DNA of 54,934 nt, taken from contig JAUWSG010000003.1 of assembly GCA_030610155.1 (NCBI GenBank), positions 1-54,934 on the forward strand, in the 5' to 3' direction. Positions within the stretch are counted from its first letter, which is position 1; each line of letters begins with the position of its first letter. The notes below the pieces were generated by a model. That model worked only from the letters and a program-made list of their open reading frames with translations. It did not search any database and had not been told where the DNA came from. The translations under genes were made by a program, and so were the position numbers. Positions 36,940-44,194 of the stretch are shown one piece after another. Source of the stretch: Gammaproteobacteria bacterium. GTDB lineage: Bacteria; Pseudomonadota; Gammaproteobacteria; SG8-11.

Positions 36940-38709
36940 TTACTTTAGTTGTGCAAAATATTTTGCGATGGCCTTCTGTTCCAGTGGGCTTAAGCTGGCT
37001 GACATCGCGTGCATGGTCGTTTGTTTGCGGGTTTCATCACTGTATTGTTTTAATGCGCTAAAAAGATAAGATTCCAATTGACCGGCAAGACGAGGTATTT
37101 TGTTGTCGGTGCTAATTCCATTGTCGCCGTGGCAACGATAACATTTTTCTGCCAGTACTTCGGGCGCTTCCGGAATGCGTATTTCGGGTTTGATGCGGGT
37201 TTGTTTGGCAAAATAGGCCGCATAGTTCTTTATGTCCGCATTGCTTAATTCAGTCACGGCTTTTTGCATATTTTCATCTTCGCGTTTGCCGCCCTTATAA
37301 TCATTCATGGCCGAGACGATGTACCCGGGTTCCTGGCCGGCGATGGAAGGAGTGTTGGCTTGACTGCTATTGCCCAGATCACCATGGCAGGCAGTACAGG
37401 CGCTGGCATTGGATTCACCTGCGGCGGCGTCAGCTTTCAGGGTGTTGGGCATGGCGGTTGGTTCTTGTGAGGCATAATAAAGGCTGACCTTTTCCACGTC
37501 TGTTTCGCTCAGGCTTGTAACAAAGCTTTTCATCATCTCGTGTTTGCGTTGCCCGCTTTTATAGGCGTTAATGGCTGCCGCGAGATATTGTGGGTTGAGC
37601 CCTGCTAAACCGGGTGTGCCGGGTAGCGTGCTATTGCCATTTTTACCATGACAGCCGTTGCAGGCCGCGGCAATGCTGCCACCCTGTCCGATGGGATCAA
37701 ACCCTTTGCTCTGACTGGTCTTGCCGGAGCTTATCTTTTTGGGTGTTTGTTTGGCGTAATGCGCGGCGAGATTCACTATTTGGCTGCTTTTTAAGGTCGC
37801 CACCGCATCGTTCATCATTTTATTTTTTCGCGAACGTTTTTTGTAGGCATTGAGGGCCTTAACCAGGTATTCGGCGTTATGTCCGGTCAAGCTGGGAATG
37901 CTTGTGCTTCCACTGTTACCGTTCATGCCGTGACAACTATCGCATGCTTTAGTGCCGAGTTTCTTGCCAGCATTGGCGTTACCTTTGGCGGGGTGCAGGG
38001 ATTTTTTGGGGGTTTGCGTAGAAAAATATGCCGCCAGGTGATCTATGTCGCTTTTGCTTACGGAGTGCTTGAAATTTTTCATTATGACCTTTTGTTCACG
38101 GCGGCCCCCTTTGAAATAATCCAGAACTGCGGATCTGAAATACTCAGGAGGTAATCCCGCCAACGCGGGGACACCATCTTTAGGTGCATTGCCATTTTCG
38201 CCGTGACAACCGATGCATTCCCGGGCTGTCTTTTTACCCTTCGCAATAGTCCTTTTGTTCACGACGATGGCCCTGGTTTTTTTGACTTCTTTAAGCTGTT
38301 TCCAGTCCGCGGTCTGGGCATTATAAAAAGACGCAAGGTTTAGCATGTCTGTTTCCGTAAGGGATTGTAAGGCATTACTCATGTCCTCATGTTTGCGTTC
38401 GCCGCTGATGTAGAACAACATAGCCGATAGCATATAGTCGGTTTGCTGGCCGGCAAGATAAGGGCTGCCCTCTACGGTTTTATTACCATCGTCACCATGA
38501 CATTCCACGCACTTTTGCGCCAGTTGCATGCCGGTTTCTTTGTCGCCAACAGGTGTTTGCGGTGCAGTTTCCGGGGAAGGTTCCTGGTCTTTCTCTGTGG
38601 TAGTAGCTGTCGCTGTGTCAGGGGTGGGAGTTTCCATTTCCGGGTCTTTGTCGCATGCACTGATAAAAAATACGGCTAGCGTGCAAACAAGTAAAATACG
38701 ACGCGTCAT
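36940..38709 (-). CDS. Hexahaem c-type cytochrome lipoprotein with six tandem class I domains
   Basis: A 589-residue exported protein. The lipobox ISAC puts the lipid on C19, and Asp at +2 suggests inner-membrane retention under the E. coli rule. A Thr/Pro/Glu linker (20-55) follows. Six haem motifs are present: C67-H71, C165-H169, C256-H260, C350-H354, C438-H442 and C523-H527, spaced 85-98 residues apart. Each repeat resembles cytochrome c4/c553 (CHG-x-x-GN and a PxLAG segment) and keeps a likely axial Met (for example M110, M210, M481, M566). The ATG at 38709 has AGGAGAA upstream. An electron relay in the periplasm is likely. Confidence 0.92.
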   Translation of the reverse strand: MTRRILLVCTLAVFFISACDKDPEMETPTPDTATATTTEKDQEPSPETAPQTPVGDKETGMQLAQKCVECHGDDGNKTVEGSPYLAGQQTDYMLSAMLFYISGERKHEDMSNALQSLTETDMLNLASFYNAQTADWKQLKEVKKTRAIVVNKRTIAKGKKTARECIGCHGENGNAPKDGVPALAGLPPEYFRSAVLDYFKGGRREQKVIMKNFKHSVSKSDIDHLAAYFSTQTPKKSLHPAKGNANAGKKLGTKACDSCHGMNGNSGSTSIPSLTGHNAEYLVKALNAYKKRSRKNKMMNDAVATLKSSQIVNLAAHYAKQTPKKISSGKTSQSKGFDPIGQGGSIAAACNGCHGKNGNSTLPGTPGLAGLNPQYLAAAINAYKSGQRKHEMMKSFVTSLSETDVEKVSLYYASQEPTAMPNTLKADAAAGESNASACTACHGDLGNSSQANTPSIAGQEPGYIVSAMNDYKGGKREDENMQKAVTELSNADIKNYAAYFAKQTRIKPEIRIPEAPEVLAEKCYRCHGDNGISTDNKIPRLAGQLESYLFSALKQYSDETRKQTTMHAMSASLSPLEQKAIAKYFAQLK

Positions 38710-39075
38710 GATGTTGGTTCTCCTGTTTATGCTTCGACCTTTTAACGAATTGTTCATTTAGACTAGTTGAATTCAAGTGCCGGGCTGTGGTTTTCGTTTT
38801 TTAAATTTTTAATGCGTGACTTAGCGAGTTTGATAGATGAAGGAGGCAAGTTGATTTTCAAATGTATAGTAACCTATCTGTTTTCTAAAATCATAAGGGC
38901 TGACCTGCTGTTGTCCTGGTCACGAGGGCTGCGTAAAAAAGCATTTGTTATTTAAACCGGTCTTCTTTGCGACCCCTGCGCTGTAAATATTTCAATAAGA
39001 TAACCCTCGTATTTTCATGGTTAAACAGTTTTGCATTAGTTCGAATTTTGCCCCGGAAAAAAATGTAAAAAAGAC

Positions 39076-39104
39076 TAGACAGACTTGTCTGTATGGCCTA
39101 GTAT
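39076..39104 (+). promoter_or_regulatory. Predicted sigma70 promoter of tetR, start at or beside the ATG
   Basis: TAGACA (39076-39081) and TAGTAT (39099-39104) are 17 bases apart. Initiation would fall about 39111, next to the ATG at 39112. No Shine-Dalgarno precedes the ATG, so the tetR mRNA is predicted to be leaderless. Confidence 0.6.
39079..39092. promoter_or_regulatory. TetR operator 1, ACAGAC-TT-GTCTGT
   Basis: A perfect inverted repeat overlapping the -35 box and spacer of the tetR promoter, as expected for autorepression. The same half-sites recur in front of the next gene. Confidence 0.75.
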
Positions 39105-39111
39105 TTACTCT

Positions 39112-39708
39112 ATGAACAAACAAGCGACAGTACCAAAGGGCTCGGCCCGCGAGAGAATTATGCAGGTTGCATCTGTACTGTTCTATCAGCAGGGCTATCG
39201 AGCTACTGGTATAAATGAGGTTATACAAAAATCGGGTGTGGCCAAGGCTACATTTTATAGCCATTTTCCGAGTAAGGATGACCTTGGAATGGTCTATCTG
39301 GAGGAAGTGCATAAAAATGAATTGCTCGTACTGGATAAAGCGCTCCATGCTGCTAAAGGCCCGGTAAATAGATTTTTATCCGTTATTGCCTCGCTGGAGC
39401 CATGGTTAATAGAGACCCGGTTTCGAGGTTGTCCCTATTTGAATATGGCCTCGGAGATCCCTGATCCGCGGAGCCCATTAAGAAAGGAAGGCACCAGGCT
39501 CTATAATGGTATTCGTTCAAGGATAGAAAAATTGACTATTGAACTGATTAGCGCTGATTCGAAGAAATACGGGCATCTCGATGCCAGCGATATAATCAAC
39601 AACTATATGTTGTTATTCAGTGGAGCGATTTCACTGGCTGAACTCTACAATGCAATTTGGCCTGTTGAGCATGCGTTAGTGACCTTGCGACGTTTGATAG
39701 GAGAATAA
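39112..39708 (+). CDS. TetR-family transcriptional regulator
   Basis: A 198-residue repressor-type regulator. The N-terminal helix-turn-helix is typical of TetR: RERIMQVASVLFYQQGYRAT, then INEVIQKSGVAKATFYSHFP. The ligand domain has the segment RFRGCPYLNMASEIPDP, found in TetR proteins related to the YxaF/AcuR type. The ligand cannot be inferred. The start at 39112 was preferred to a GTG at 39085 because the latter lies inside the operator. Two matching palindromes, one in its own promoter and one before the downstream diiron gene, indicate it controls both. Confidence 0.9.
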   Translation: MNKQATVPKGSARERIMQVASVLFYQQGYRATGINEVIQKSGVAKATFYSHFPSKDDLGMVYLEEVHKNELLVLDKALHAAKGPVNRFLSVIASLEPWLIETRFRGCPYLNMASEIPDPRSPLRKEGTRLYNGIRSRIEKLTIELISADSKKYGHLDASDIINNYMLLFSGAISLAELYNAIWPVEHALVTLRRLIGE

Positions 39709-39735
39709 TCGGGCAAATTTTTTTGCCTCTATAAC

Positions 39736-39753
39736 AGACAGACTGGTCTGTCT
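39736..39753. promoter_or_regulatory. TetR operator 2, AGACAGAC-TG-GTCTGTCT
   Basis: A perfect 18-bp inverted repeat that contains the same ACAGAC...GTCTGT core as operator 1. It lies 27 bases after tetR and 25 bases before the diiron gene, directly after a TATAAC hexamer (39730-39735) that could be a -10 box. Confidence 0.78.
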
Positions 39754-39778
39754 TTTTGGTAAACATGAAAGGAGAAAA

Positions 39779-40717
39779 ATGATGACGCAACAACAGACTT
39801 TTGCAGTAGACACAAATCGTTACGCCAGATGTATTGCGGTATCCAAACGTATTCGTTGGGATATTGATGAAGATGTGATTCGCGGGCGCAGATTTGATTT
39901 CGATAAGAAGTTCCTGCCCGATGGTTTGTCCAAAGTGAACGAAATTGATTTTCTTGGCGACAGTGAAAAACGTTTCCTGAGCCAAATTCAGGGACGCACT
40001 TATGCCAATATTTTTGGTCTCGTTGAACGTTTCATTTGCGCCAAAGTACTTGAAGTTAGCCAGGAGCATTTTTTAGGAGATCAGGTTGCGCTGGAGGCGT
40101 TGATTCGGTTTAGCGATGAGGAACTCAAGCATCAGGAACTTTTCCGTCGTCTGGAACATATGGCCGGTGAACAGATGCCGGAAGGTTATCAATTTGTTCC
40201 GCAGCCTAATGAAGTGGCAAGGGCAGTCCTGGGTAAGTCGTCCTGGGCAGTATTGGGGCTGACGCTGCATATCGAGTTGTTTACACAGTTGCATTACAAG
40301 CAAAGCATTGAGGCTGACAGTGATCTCTCCGAACTTTGGAAGGACGTGTTTCTTTATCATTGGCGGGAAGAATCACAGCACGCAATTATGGACGAGCTTG
40401 AATGGCAGCGTGAAGATGAAAAGCTCTCTGCTGATGAACGTGACCAGGCAGTAACGGACCTTATTGATTTAGTGGCTGCAATAGATGGGATCCTGCAGTT
40501 GCAGGCTAAACACGATGCGGAATACTTTGTTAGTAATGGTGGTCGTGCTTTCACCACTGATGAGATGGAAACAATTCATCAAAAGGTCCTTGAGGCATAT
40601 CGTTGGCAATACATCATCTCTGGTGTGCAGGCGCCACGTTTTAGCGAAGTGTTGTCGAGATTTATTTCAACTGACCAGGGTAAACGTATATCGGAAGCGT
40701 TGGCTACTTTCGTATAA
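39779..40717 (+). CDS. Ferritin-like diiron protein, putative oxygenase/oxidase
   Basis: A 312-residue soluble, helical protein. The four-helix ligand pattern of ferritin-like diiron carboxylate proteins is visible: E83 (GLVERFI), E115xxH118 (EELKH), E166 (TLHIELF) and E198xxH201 (EESQH). The surroundings recall AurF-type N-oxygenases, but I cannot assign a substrate. GGAG precedes a double ATG, and the second ATG has better spacing. The gene lies after operator 2 and before an ArsM-like methyltransferase (26 bases), so a small oxidation-methylation pathway is inferred. Confidence 0.85.
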   Translation: MMTQQQTFAVDTNRYARCIAVSKRIRWDIDEDVIRGRRFDFDKKFLPDGLSKVNEIDFLGDSEKRFLSQIQGRTYANIFGLVERFICAKVLEVSQEHFLGDQVALEALIRFSDEELKHQELFRRLEHMAGEQMPEGYQFVPQPNEVARAVLGKSSWAVLGLTLHIELFTQLHYKQSIEADSDLSELWKDVFLYHWREESQHAIMDELEWQREDEKLSADERDQAVTDLIDLVAAIDGILQLQAKHDAEYFVSNGGRAFTTDEMETIHQKVLEAYRWQYIISGVQAPRFSEVLSRFISTDQGKRISEALATFV

Positions 40718-40743
40718 ATCTGATTTTAAAAAGGAGAAACATT

Positions 40744-41559
40744 ATGGCTATAGTCTGTCCCAGTAATTTTGATAAAGGGTTTCTTCGGGAGCAGGTGCGT
40801 GCAACCTATGAAGAGGTTGCGCGGAATCCCGAGGGTGATTTTCATTTCCATCGAGGATCTGATTATGCTGCACAATATCTTGATTATGATTTTAATGAAC
40901 TTAAACAATTACCCCATTCTGCTACCGCACGGTTTGCAGGCGTTGGTAATCCGATCCAAATTGGCGATGTGGATCCAACTCTGGGTGCGATCCGTCCAGG
41001 CCAGGTTGTTGTGGACCATGCTTGCGGTGCTGGTATGGATCTGATGCTCGCAGCCCGACGTGTAGGTAAAACAGGTAAGGCTATTGGGGTCGATATGACG
41101 CCAGGAATGTGCGAGGCAGCAAGAATGGCCATTGAGCAGGCTGGGTTGAGCGATGTTATGGAAATACGCGAAGGGATGTTTGAAGCGCTGCCGGTTGAGG
41201 ACAACAGTGTAGACGTGGTGATTTCAAATGGTGTGGTCAATCTCGCTACGGACAAGAAGCGTGTTTTTCAGGAGATATATCGTGTGCTTAAACCAGGTGG
41301 CCATTTATTTTTGGCTGATGTCGTTGTGCAACGGGAATTAACCCTGGATGCGCGCAGTAACCCGGTGTTATGGGCCGCCTGTGTCGGTGGTGCGTTAGTT
41401 GAGTCCGAGCTTACTAAATTGGCAGAGGAAACCGGCTTGCAAAATGGTGAGGTGGTGAAACGCTTTAACTGTTTTTACAACACTGCAGCAGAGGCCAAGG
41501 TAGCTAAAGACCTGTTTGTGCATGCTGTAAATTTCAAGGCAAGCAAGCCAGTTAACTGA
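40744..41559 (+). CDS. ArsM-like class I methyltransferase lacking two arsenic-binding cysteines
   Basis: A 271-residue SAM-dependent methyltransferase with the cofactor motif VVDHACGAGMDL (89-100), acidic GVDMTP (115-120), and the ArsM-type layout: YLDYDFNELKQLPHSATARF before the GxGNP motif and VISNGVVNL after it. In arsenite methyltransferases the corresponding positions carry Cys (GCGNP and SNCVINL); here they are V67 and G163. The third Cys equivalent (C213 in WAACVGGAL) is kept. Arsenite is thus an unlikely substrate. AAGGAG lies before the ATG. Confidence 0.85.
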   Translation: MAIVCPSNFDKGFLREQVRATYEEVARNPEGDFHFHRGSDYAAQYLDYDFNELKQLPHSATARFAGVGNPIQIGDVDPTLGAIRPGQVVVDHACGAGMDLMLAARRVGKTGKAIGVDMTPGMCEAARMAIEQAGLSDVMEIREGMFEALPVEDNSVDVVISNGVVNLATDKKRVFQEIYRVLKPGGHLFLADVVVQRELTLDARSNPVLWAACVGGALVESELTKLAEETGLQNGEVVKRFNCFYNTAAEAKVAKDLFVHAVNFKASKPVN

Positions 41560-41617
41560 TGCGATGTGCAGGTGTTTTGTTGAAATTAACTATTAAATAT
41601 TTTTGAGGAGATTAATA

Positions 41618-41851
41618 ATGAAAACGAATATAGTTGATGTGTTTATTTACATTCAGTCAAAAGGTATTCCGGAAGTCGTTTCAAGTCTGGCTGATCATAT
41701 AAGTCAGGTTGCAGGTGTTGCCAAAGTCAGGCCACATCCGGATGTGAGGCAACTTATCGTTGTTGAATATGATCTGGAGCAGACCTCCGGGAAAAAGCTT
41801 ATAGATATTATAAAGCAGAATGGGTGTTCAGGCTTTTTGGTTGGAATGTGA
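41618..41851 (+). CDS. Small HMA-fold-like protein without a CxxC metal site
   Basis: A 77-residue protein with the beta-alpha-beta-beta-alpha-beta pattern of heavy-metal-associated domains (VAGVAKVRPHPDVRQLIVVEYD, then GKKLIDIIKQNG). The loop that normally holds GMxCxxC reads SKGIPEVV, with no cysteine. The only Cys is near the end (NGCSGFLVG). It may bind a partner or a small molecule rather than a metal. The ATG at 41618 has GAGGAG upstream; an upstream in-frame start is less likely. It is the last gene of the TetR-linked unit and a terminator follows. Confidence 0.7.
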   Translation: MKTNIVDVFIYIQSKGIPEVVSSLADHISQVAGVAKVRPHPDVRQLIVVEYDLEQTSGKKLIDIIKQNGCSGFLVGM

Positions 41852-41866
41852 TATGTGGTACTTATG

Positions 41867-41894
41867 AAAAGGGGGTCCTGAATTTCCCCCTTTT
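41867..41894 (+). terminator. Intrinsic terminator of the diiron-methyltransferase operon
   Basis: AAAAGGGGG pairs with CCCCCTTTT around a ten-base loop, followed by ATTAAAAA. It lies 16 bases after the last gene. Confidence 0.88.
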
Positions 41895-41987
41895 ATTAAA
41901 AATCGTGTTTTAAATATTTCCCTTGCGATGTTGCTCTGTCTTCTACATTACTCTGTGGTCAGATTTCGAAGTGTTTATTATGTGGTT

Positions 41988-42602
41988 TTACATGCCGTTG
42001 GAAAACTTTTTATGGTGAACCTGCGTGTTCTCTCTCATCGTTTTTAAAGCTGTTCCGTATCCAATCAATATGTCCAGGCACCAATCAAGCCTGTCTTTAT
42101 AGAAAGTATCGGATCTTTGATCATTGTCTTGTGGGTTTTCATTAAACACTTTCTCTACATCTCTAATGATTAAATGTTCAGGGATGTAACATAGCCGGTT
42201 ATTTTTATAACTGCTCATGCGTAACTCCGCGACTGGATACGCGCCGCCAGCAGCAGAAGAAACCGCAACGATTAAAGCCGGCTTATGGCCCAGTTCAAAC
42301 CGACTAAACATGAGAAAGAAATTTTTTAGCCCGGCAGGGACTTGCCCATGCCATTCGGGAGAAATAATGACAAACGCATCACTGTTTGCAAGCTGTTCTT
42401 TTAAAGGCGCAAGTCGCTCAATCCATTTTTCATCGGATTCCCAGATAGATTGGTCCCAAAGGGGCAGGGGATTATCCGCCAGTAAATACAAAAAGGGATC
42501 TATGTCAGTATGTTTTTCCTGTAAAAGGGTGTTTATATAGCGTCCGATTTTTTCACTCTGGGAAGGGTTGCGGTGACTGCCGCTTATAATAGTGATCTTC
42601 AT
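41988..42602 (-). CDS. NADPH-dependent FMN reductase family protein
   Basis: A 204-residue flavodoxin-like protein. The phosphate-binding loop GSHRNPSQSEKIG (8-20) follows the first strand, and ISPEWHGQVPAGLKNFFL (about 80-97) is the FMN_red signature near the isoalloxazine ring. It should reduce flavin or quinone-like acceptors with NAD(P)H. It is last in a leftward operon, five bases after a nitrobindin-like gene. Its usual size is about 180-190, slightly exceeded here by a C-terminal tail. Confidence 0.85.
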   Translation of the reverse strand: MKITIISGSHRNPSQSEKIGRYINTLLQEKHTDIDPFLYLLADNPLPLWDQSIWESDEKWIERLAPLKEQLANSDAFVIISPEWHGQVPAGLKNFFLMFSRFELGHKPALIVAVSSAAGGAYPVAELRMSSYKNNRLCYIPEHLIIRDVEKVFNENPQDNDQRSDTFYKDRLDWCLDILIGYGTALKTMRENTQVHHKKFSNGM

Positions 42603-42607
42603 AAAGA

Positions 42608-43165
42608 TTAAACCTTTTCCAGGGTATTTTGATCAGTGTGATGGAAGATGGCGTCATTTACCGGTATCCATAACTGTGTATCTTCTTTATAGCTGAATTT
42701 CCCGTCATCATGCAGGGTGACATCCAGGGTGTACTTCATTGTTTTGTAGGACTCATCCAGGTATTTATTTGATAATATTCCATATGTTTCAGATCCAACC
42801 TCGGCGGATAAATGAAAACTTTTGCTGTCAGCTTCAGCGTCACCACCTGCGTTTACCAGCACCCCACGGGGCACCATAAAGCAACGCATTACCTGTTTAC
42901 GACCTTCATCCCACAACCAGTAACCCACTTCTTCATGAAATCCATCGTCTTCTCCCAAACGCCAGGCCGTCATTGAATAACGCAGGCCATACAATACTTG
43001 AGGGCCATTTGTAACTGGCCCAATTGGTACAAAAACAATTTTTTCGCGGTATTTTGTTTCTTTTTCTTCGCTGTGGATTCTGGAAAAGTCGGTACCTTTA
43101 TCGCCTTCCCATGTTCCTGCTAATGAAGCTAATGGTCCAAGGTTTTTAATAATATCGTCAGTCAT
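42608..43165 (-). CDS. Nitrobindin-like haem-binding beta-barrel (FABP family)
   Basis: A 185-residue all-beta protein. The N-terminal motif GTWEGDKG (17-24) matches the GxWxGxG signature of the nitrobindin/THAP4-like group, and the histidine in IFHHTDQNTLEKV near the end is the probable haem ligand. The family binds ferric haem and handles nitric oxide or peroxynitrite. A strong AGGAGGTAAC precedes the ATG. It lies between a cupin and an FMN reductase, suggesting a common redox or NO-stress function. Confidence 0.8.
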   Translation of the reverse strand: MTDDIIKNLGPLASLAGTWEGDKGTDFSRIHSEEKETKYREKIVFVPIGPVTNGPQVLYGLRYSMTAWRLGEDDGFHEEVGYWLWDEGRKQVMRCFMVPRGVLVNAGGDAEADSKSFHLSAEVGSETYGILSNKYLDESYKTMKYTLDVTLHDDGKFSYKEDTQLWIPVNDAIFHHTDQNTLEKV

Positions 43166-43223
43166 GTTACCTCCTGTGGGGTGGAGCTTTTACGCCAGGT
43201 CTCACAATTATCGTTTATAATGA

Positions 43224-43628
43224 TTAATTGCTTTCGTCAGTGAAACCGAAGGCTTTGTCATGCACATATACCAGTTTACATTCTTCTATGTATTTGGCAT
43301 CGTGAATTCGACCCGCTTTAATATATCCTGTGTCGCCTTTGTTAAGATAAATCTTCTCGCCATCGGGAACAAGCCCGCTGGTTGATTTGCTGTAGAACTG
43401 GATTGACATTTTTCCTTCAACAACAATTGTCATATCGTCGCCTGGATGTGAATGCGGTGGTTCTTCTGAGTCTGCCTCCCAACGCTCCAGCATTACTTCA
43501 GCGCCGAGCGGGTTGGTAGGGTAAGTTGTTCTCAGGGTAAAACCATGAGGTGTGTCTGGAACGGACACATGATTTTGCCAAATTGCACTGGTATTGCTGG
43601 ATACTTCTTTTGTCGTATCGACACTCAT
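43224..43628 (-). CDS. Cupin-domain protein
   Basis: A 134-residue single cupin. Metal ligands are expected from PPHSHPGDDMTIVVEGKM (about 56-73) and from the later GRIHDAKY. The start at 43628 has GGAG upstream. A much longer frame would overlap the DUF805 gene and is not credible. Function within the cupin superfamily (dioxygenase, isomerase or sensor) cannot be told. It is followed after 58 bases by the nitrobindin-like gene. Confidence 0.8.
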   Translation of the reverse strand: MSVDTTKEVSSNTSAIWQNHVSVPDTPHGFTLRTTYPTNPLGAEVMLERWEADSEEPPHSHPGDDMTIVVEGKMSIQFYSKSTSGLVPDGEKIYLNKGDTGYIKAGRIHDAKYIEECKLVYVHDKAFGFTDESN

Positions 43629-43659
43629 AATTGTCTCCGTTGGATTTTTTGTCAGGCGA

Positions 43660-44046
43660 TTATGCTGTAGTTGCTTTTGCTGCAGTCGCTTTTGGATTTG
43701 GCCCATATTGGTTTTCTTCGGGATTACTGTCAGATGCCAGGAAAACAATGAGTATAATGGCGCCTATTAACGGTATAAAGGAAATTAACAGCCACCAACC
43801 ACTACGATTAGTATCGTGAAGCCTTCTTACACCCACCGCAATGCTTGGTACAAGAATGAATAGCGAATATATTCCACTAAAAAGCCCTACTCCAGTTTCA
43901 ATACTGTAAAGGCCTGTTACGCCATCAATGATGGTAAATGCTATGCTGATGAGTATATTAAATAATATAAAGAACCAATATTCTTTTCGTCTCGCGCGTC
44001 CGCTAAATTCGATATAGTTTGTTAAGGCTTTAAGGTACCAATTCAT
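43660..44046 (-). CDS. DUF805 membrane protein
   Basis: A 128-residue inner-membrane protein with three to four helices. The DUF805 hallmarks are YIEFSGRARRKEYWFFILFN near the N-terminus and VGVRRLHDTNRSGWWLLI in the middle. The end is a short Ala/Lys tail. AAGGAG precedes the ATG. Members are common, and their function is unknown. It is the first gene of the leftward four-gene operon and diverges from yheS. Confidence 0.9.
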   Translation of the reverse strand: MNWYLKALTNYIEFSGRARRKEYWFFILFNILISIAFTIIDGVTGLYSIETGVGLFSGIYSLFILVPSIAVGVRRLHDTNRSGWWLLISFIPLIGAIILIVFLASDSNPEENQYGPNPKATAAKATTA

Positions 44047-44179
44047 GTTTTTCTCCTTGCTTATTTTGTCCTTATTTTTTATTAATTAGACAATTGTACG
44101 CTTTGAGGGTCGGATCTCCCACTCTTCGTTATTGTATTTTATGGGGCTGGTCTTATCCAGCTCCGACCTGTTACAACAA

Positions 44180-44188
44180 TGGTATACT
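44180..44188 (+). promoter_or_regulatory. Extended -10 promoter of yheS (TGG-TATACT)
   Basis: TGG directly before TATACT forms an extended -10 element with no clear -35. Initiation is predicted about 44195, the first base of the yheS ATG, so the mRNA would be leaderless. Confidence 0.55.
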
Positions 44189-44194
44189 ACGCCC

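Larger units (their letters stand above)
38710..39111. other. Intergenic region between the hexahaem gene and tetR
   Basis: A 62-codon plus-strand frame (38767-38955) is present but has no Shine-Dalgarno or recognisable sequence, and it is not called. The right end holds the tetR promoter and operator. A stretch near 39000-39030 resembles the decayed end of a CGTGGTTAAA-type repeat. Confidence 0.5.

Noticed and set aside
38767-38955. Plus-strand frame of 62 codons between the hexahaem gene and tetR
   Set aside because: No Shine-Dalgarno sequence, no recognisable sequence and irregular composition. Treated as chance.
43629-43748. Longer N-terminus for the cupin protein
   Set aside because: It overlaps the DUF805 gene, has no Shine-Dalgarno, and the extra residues do not resemble a cupin N-terminus.
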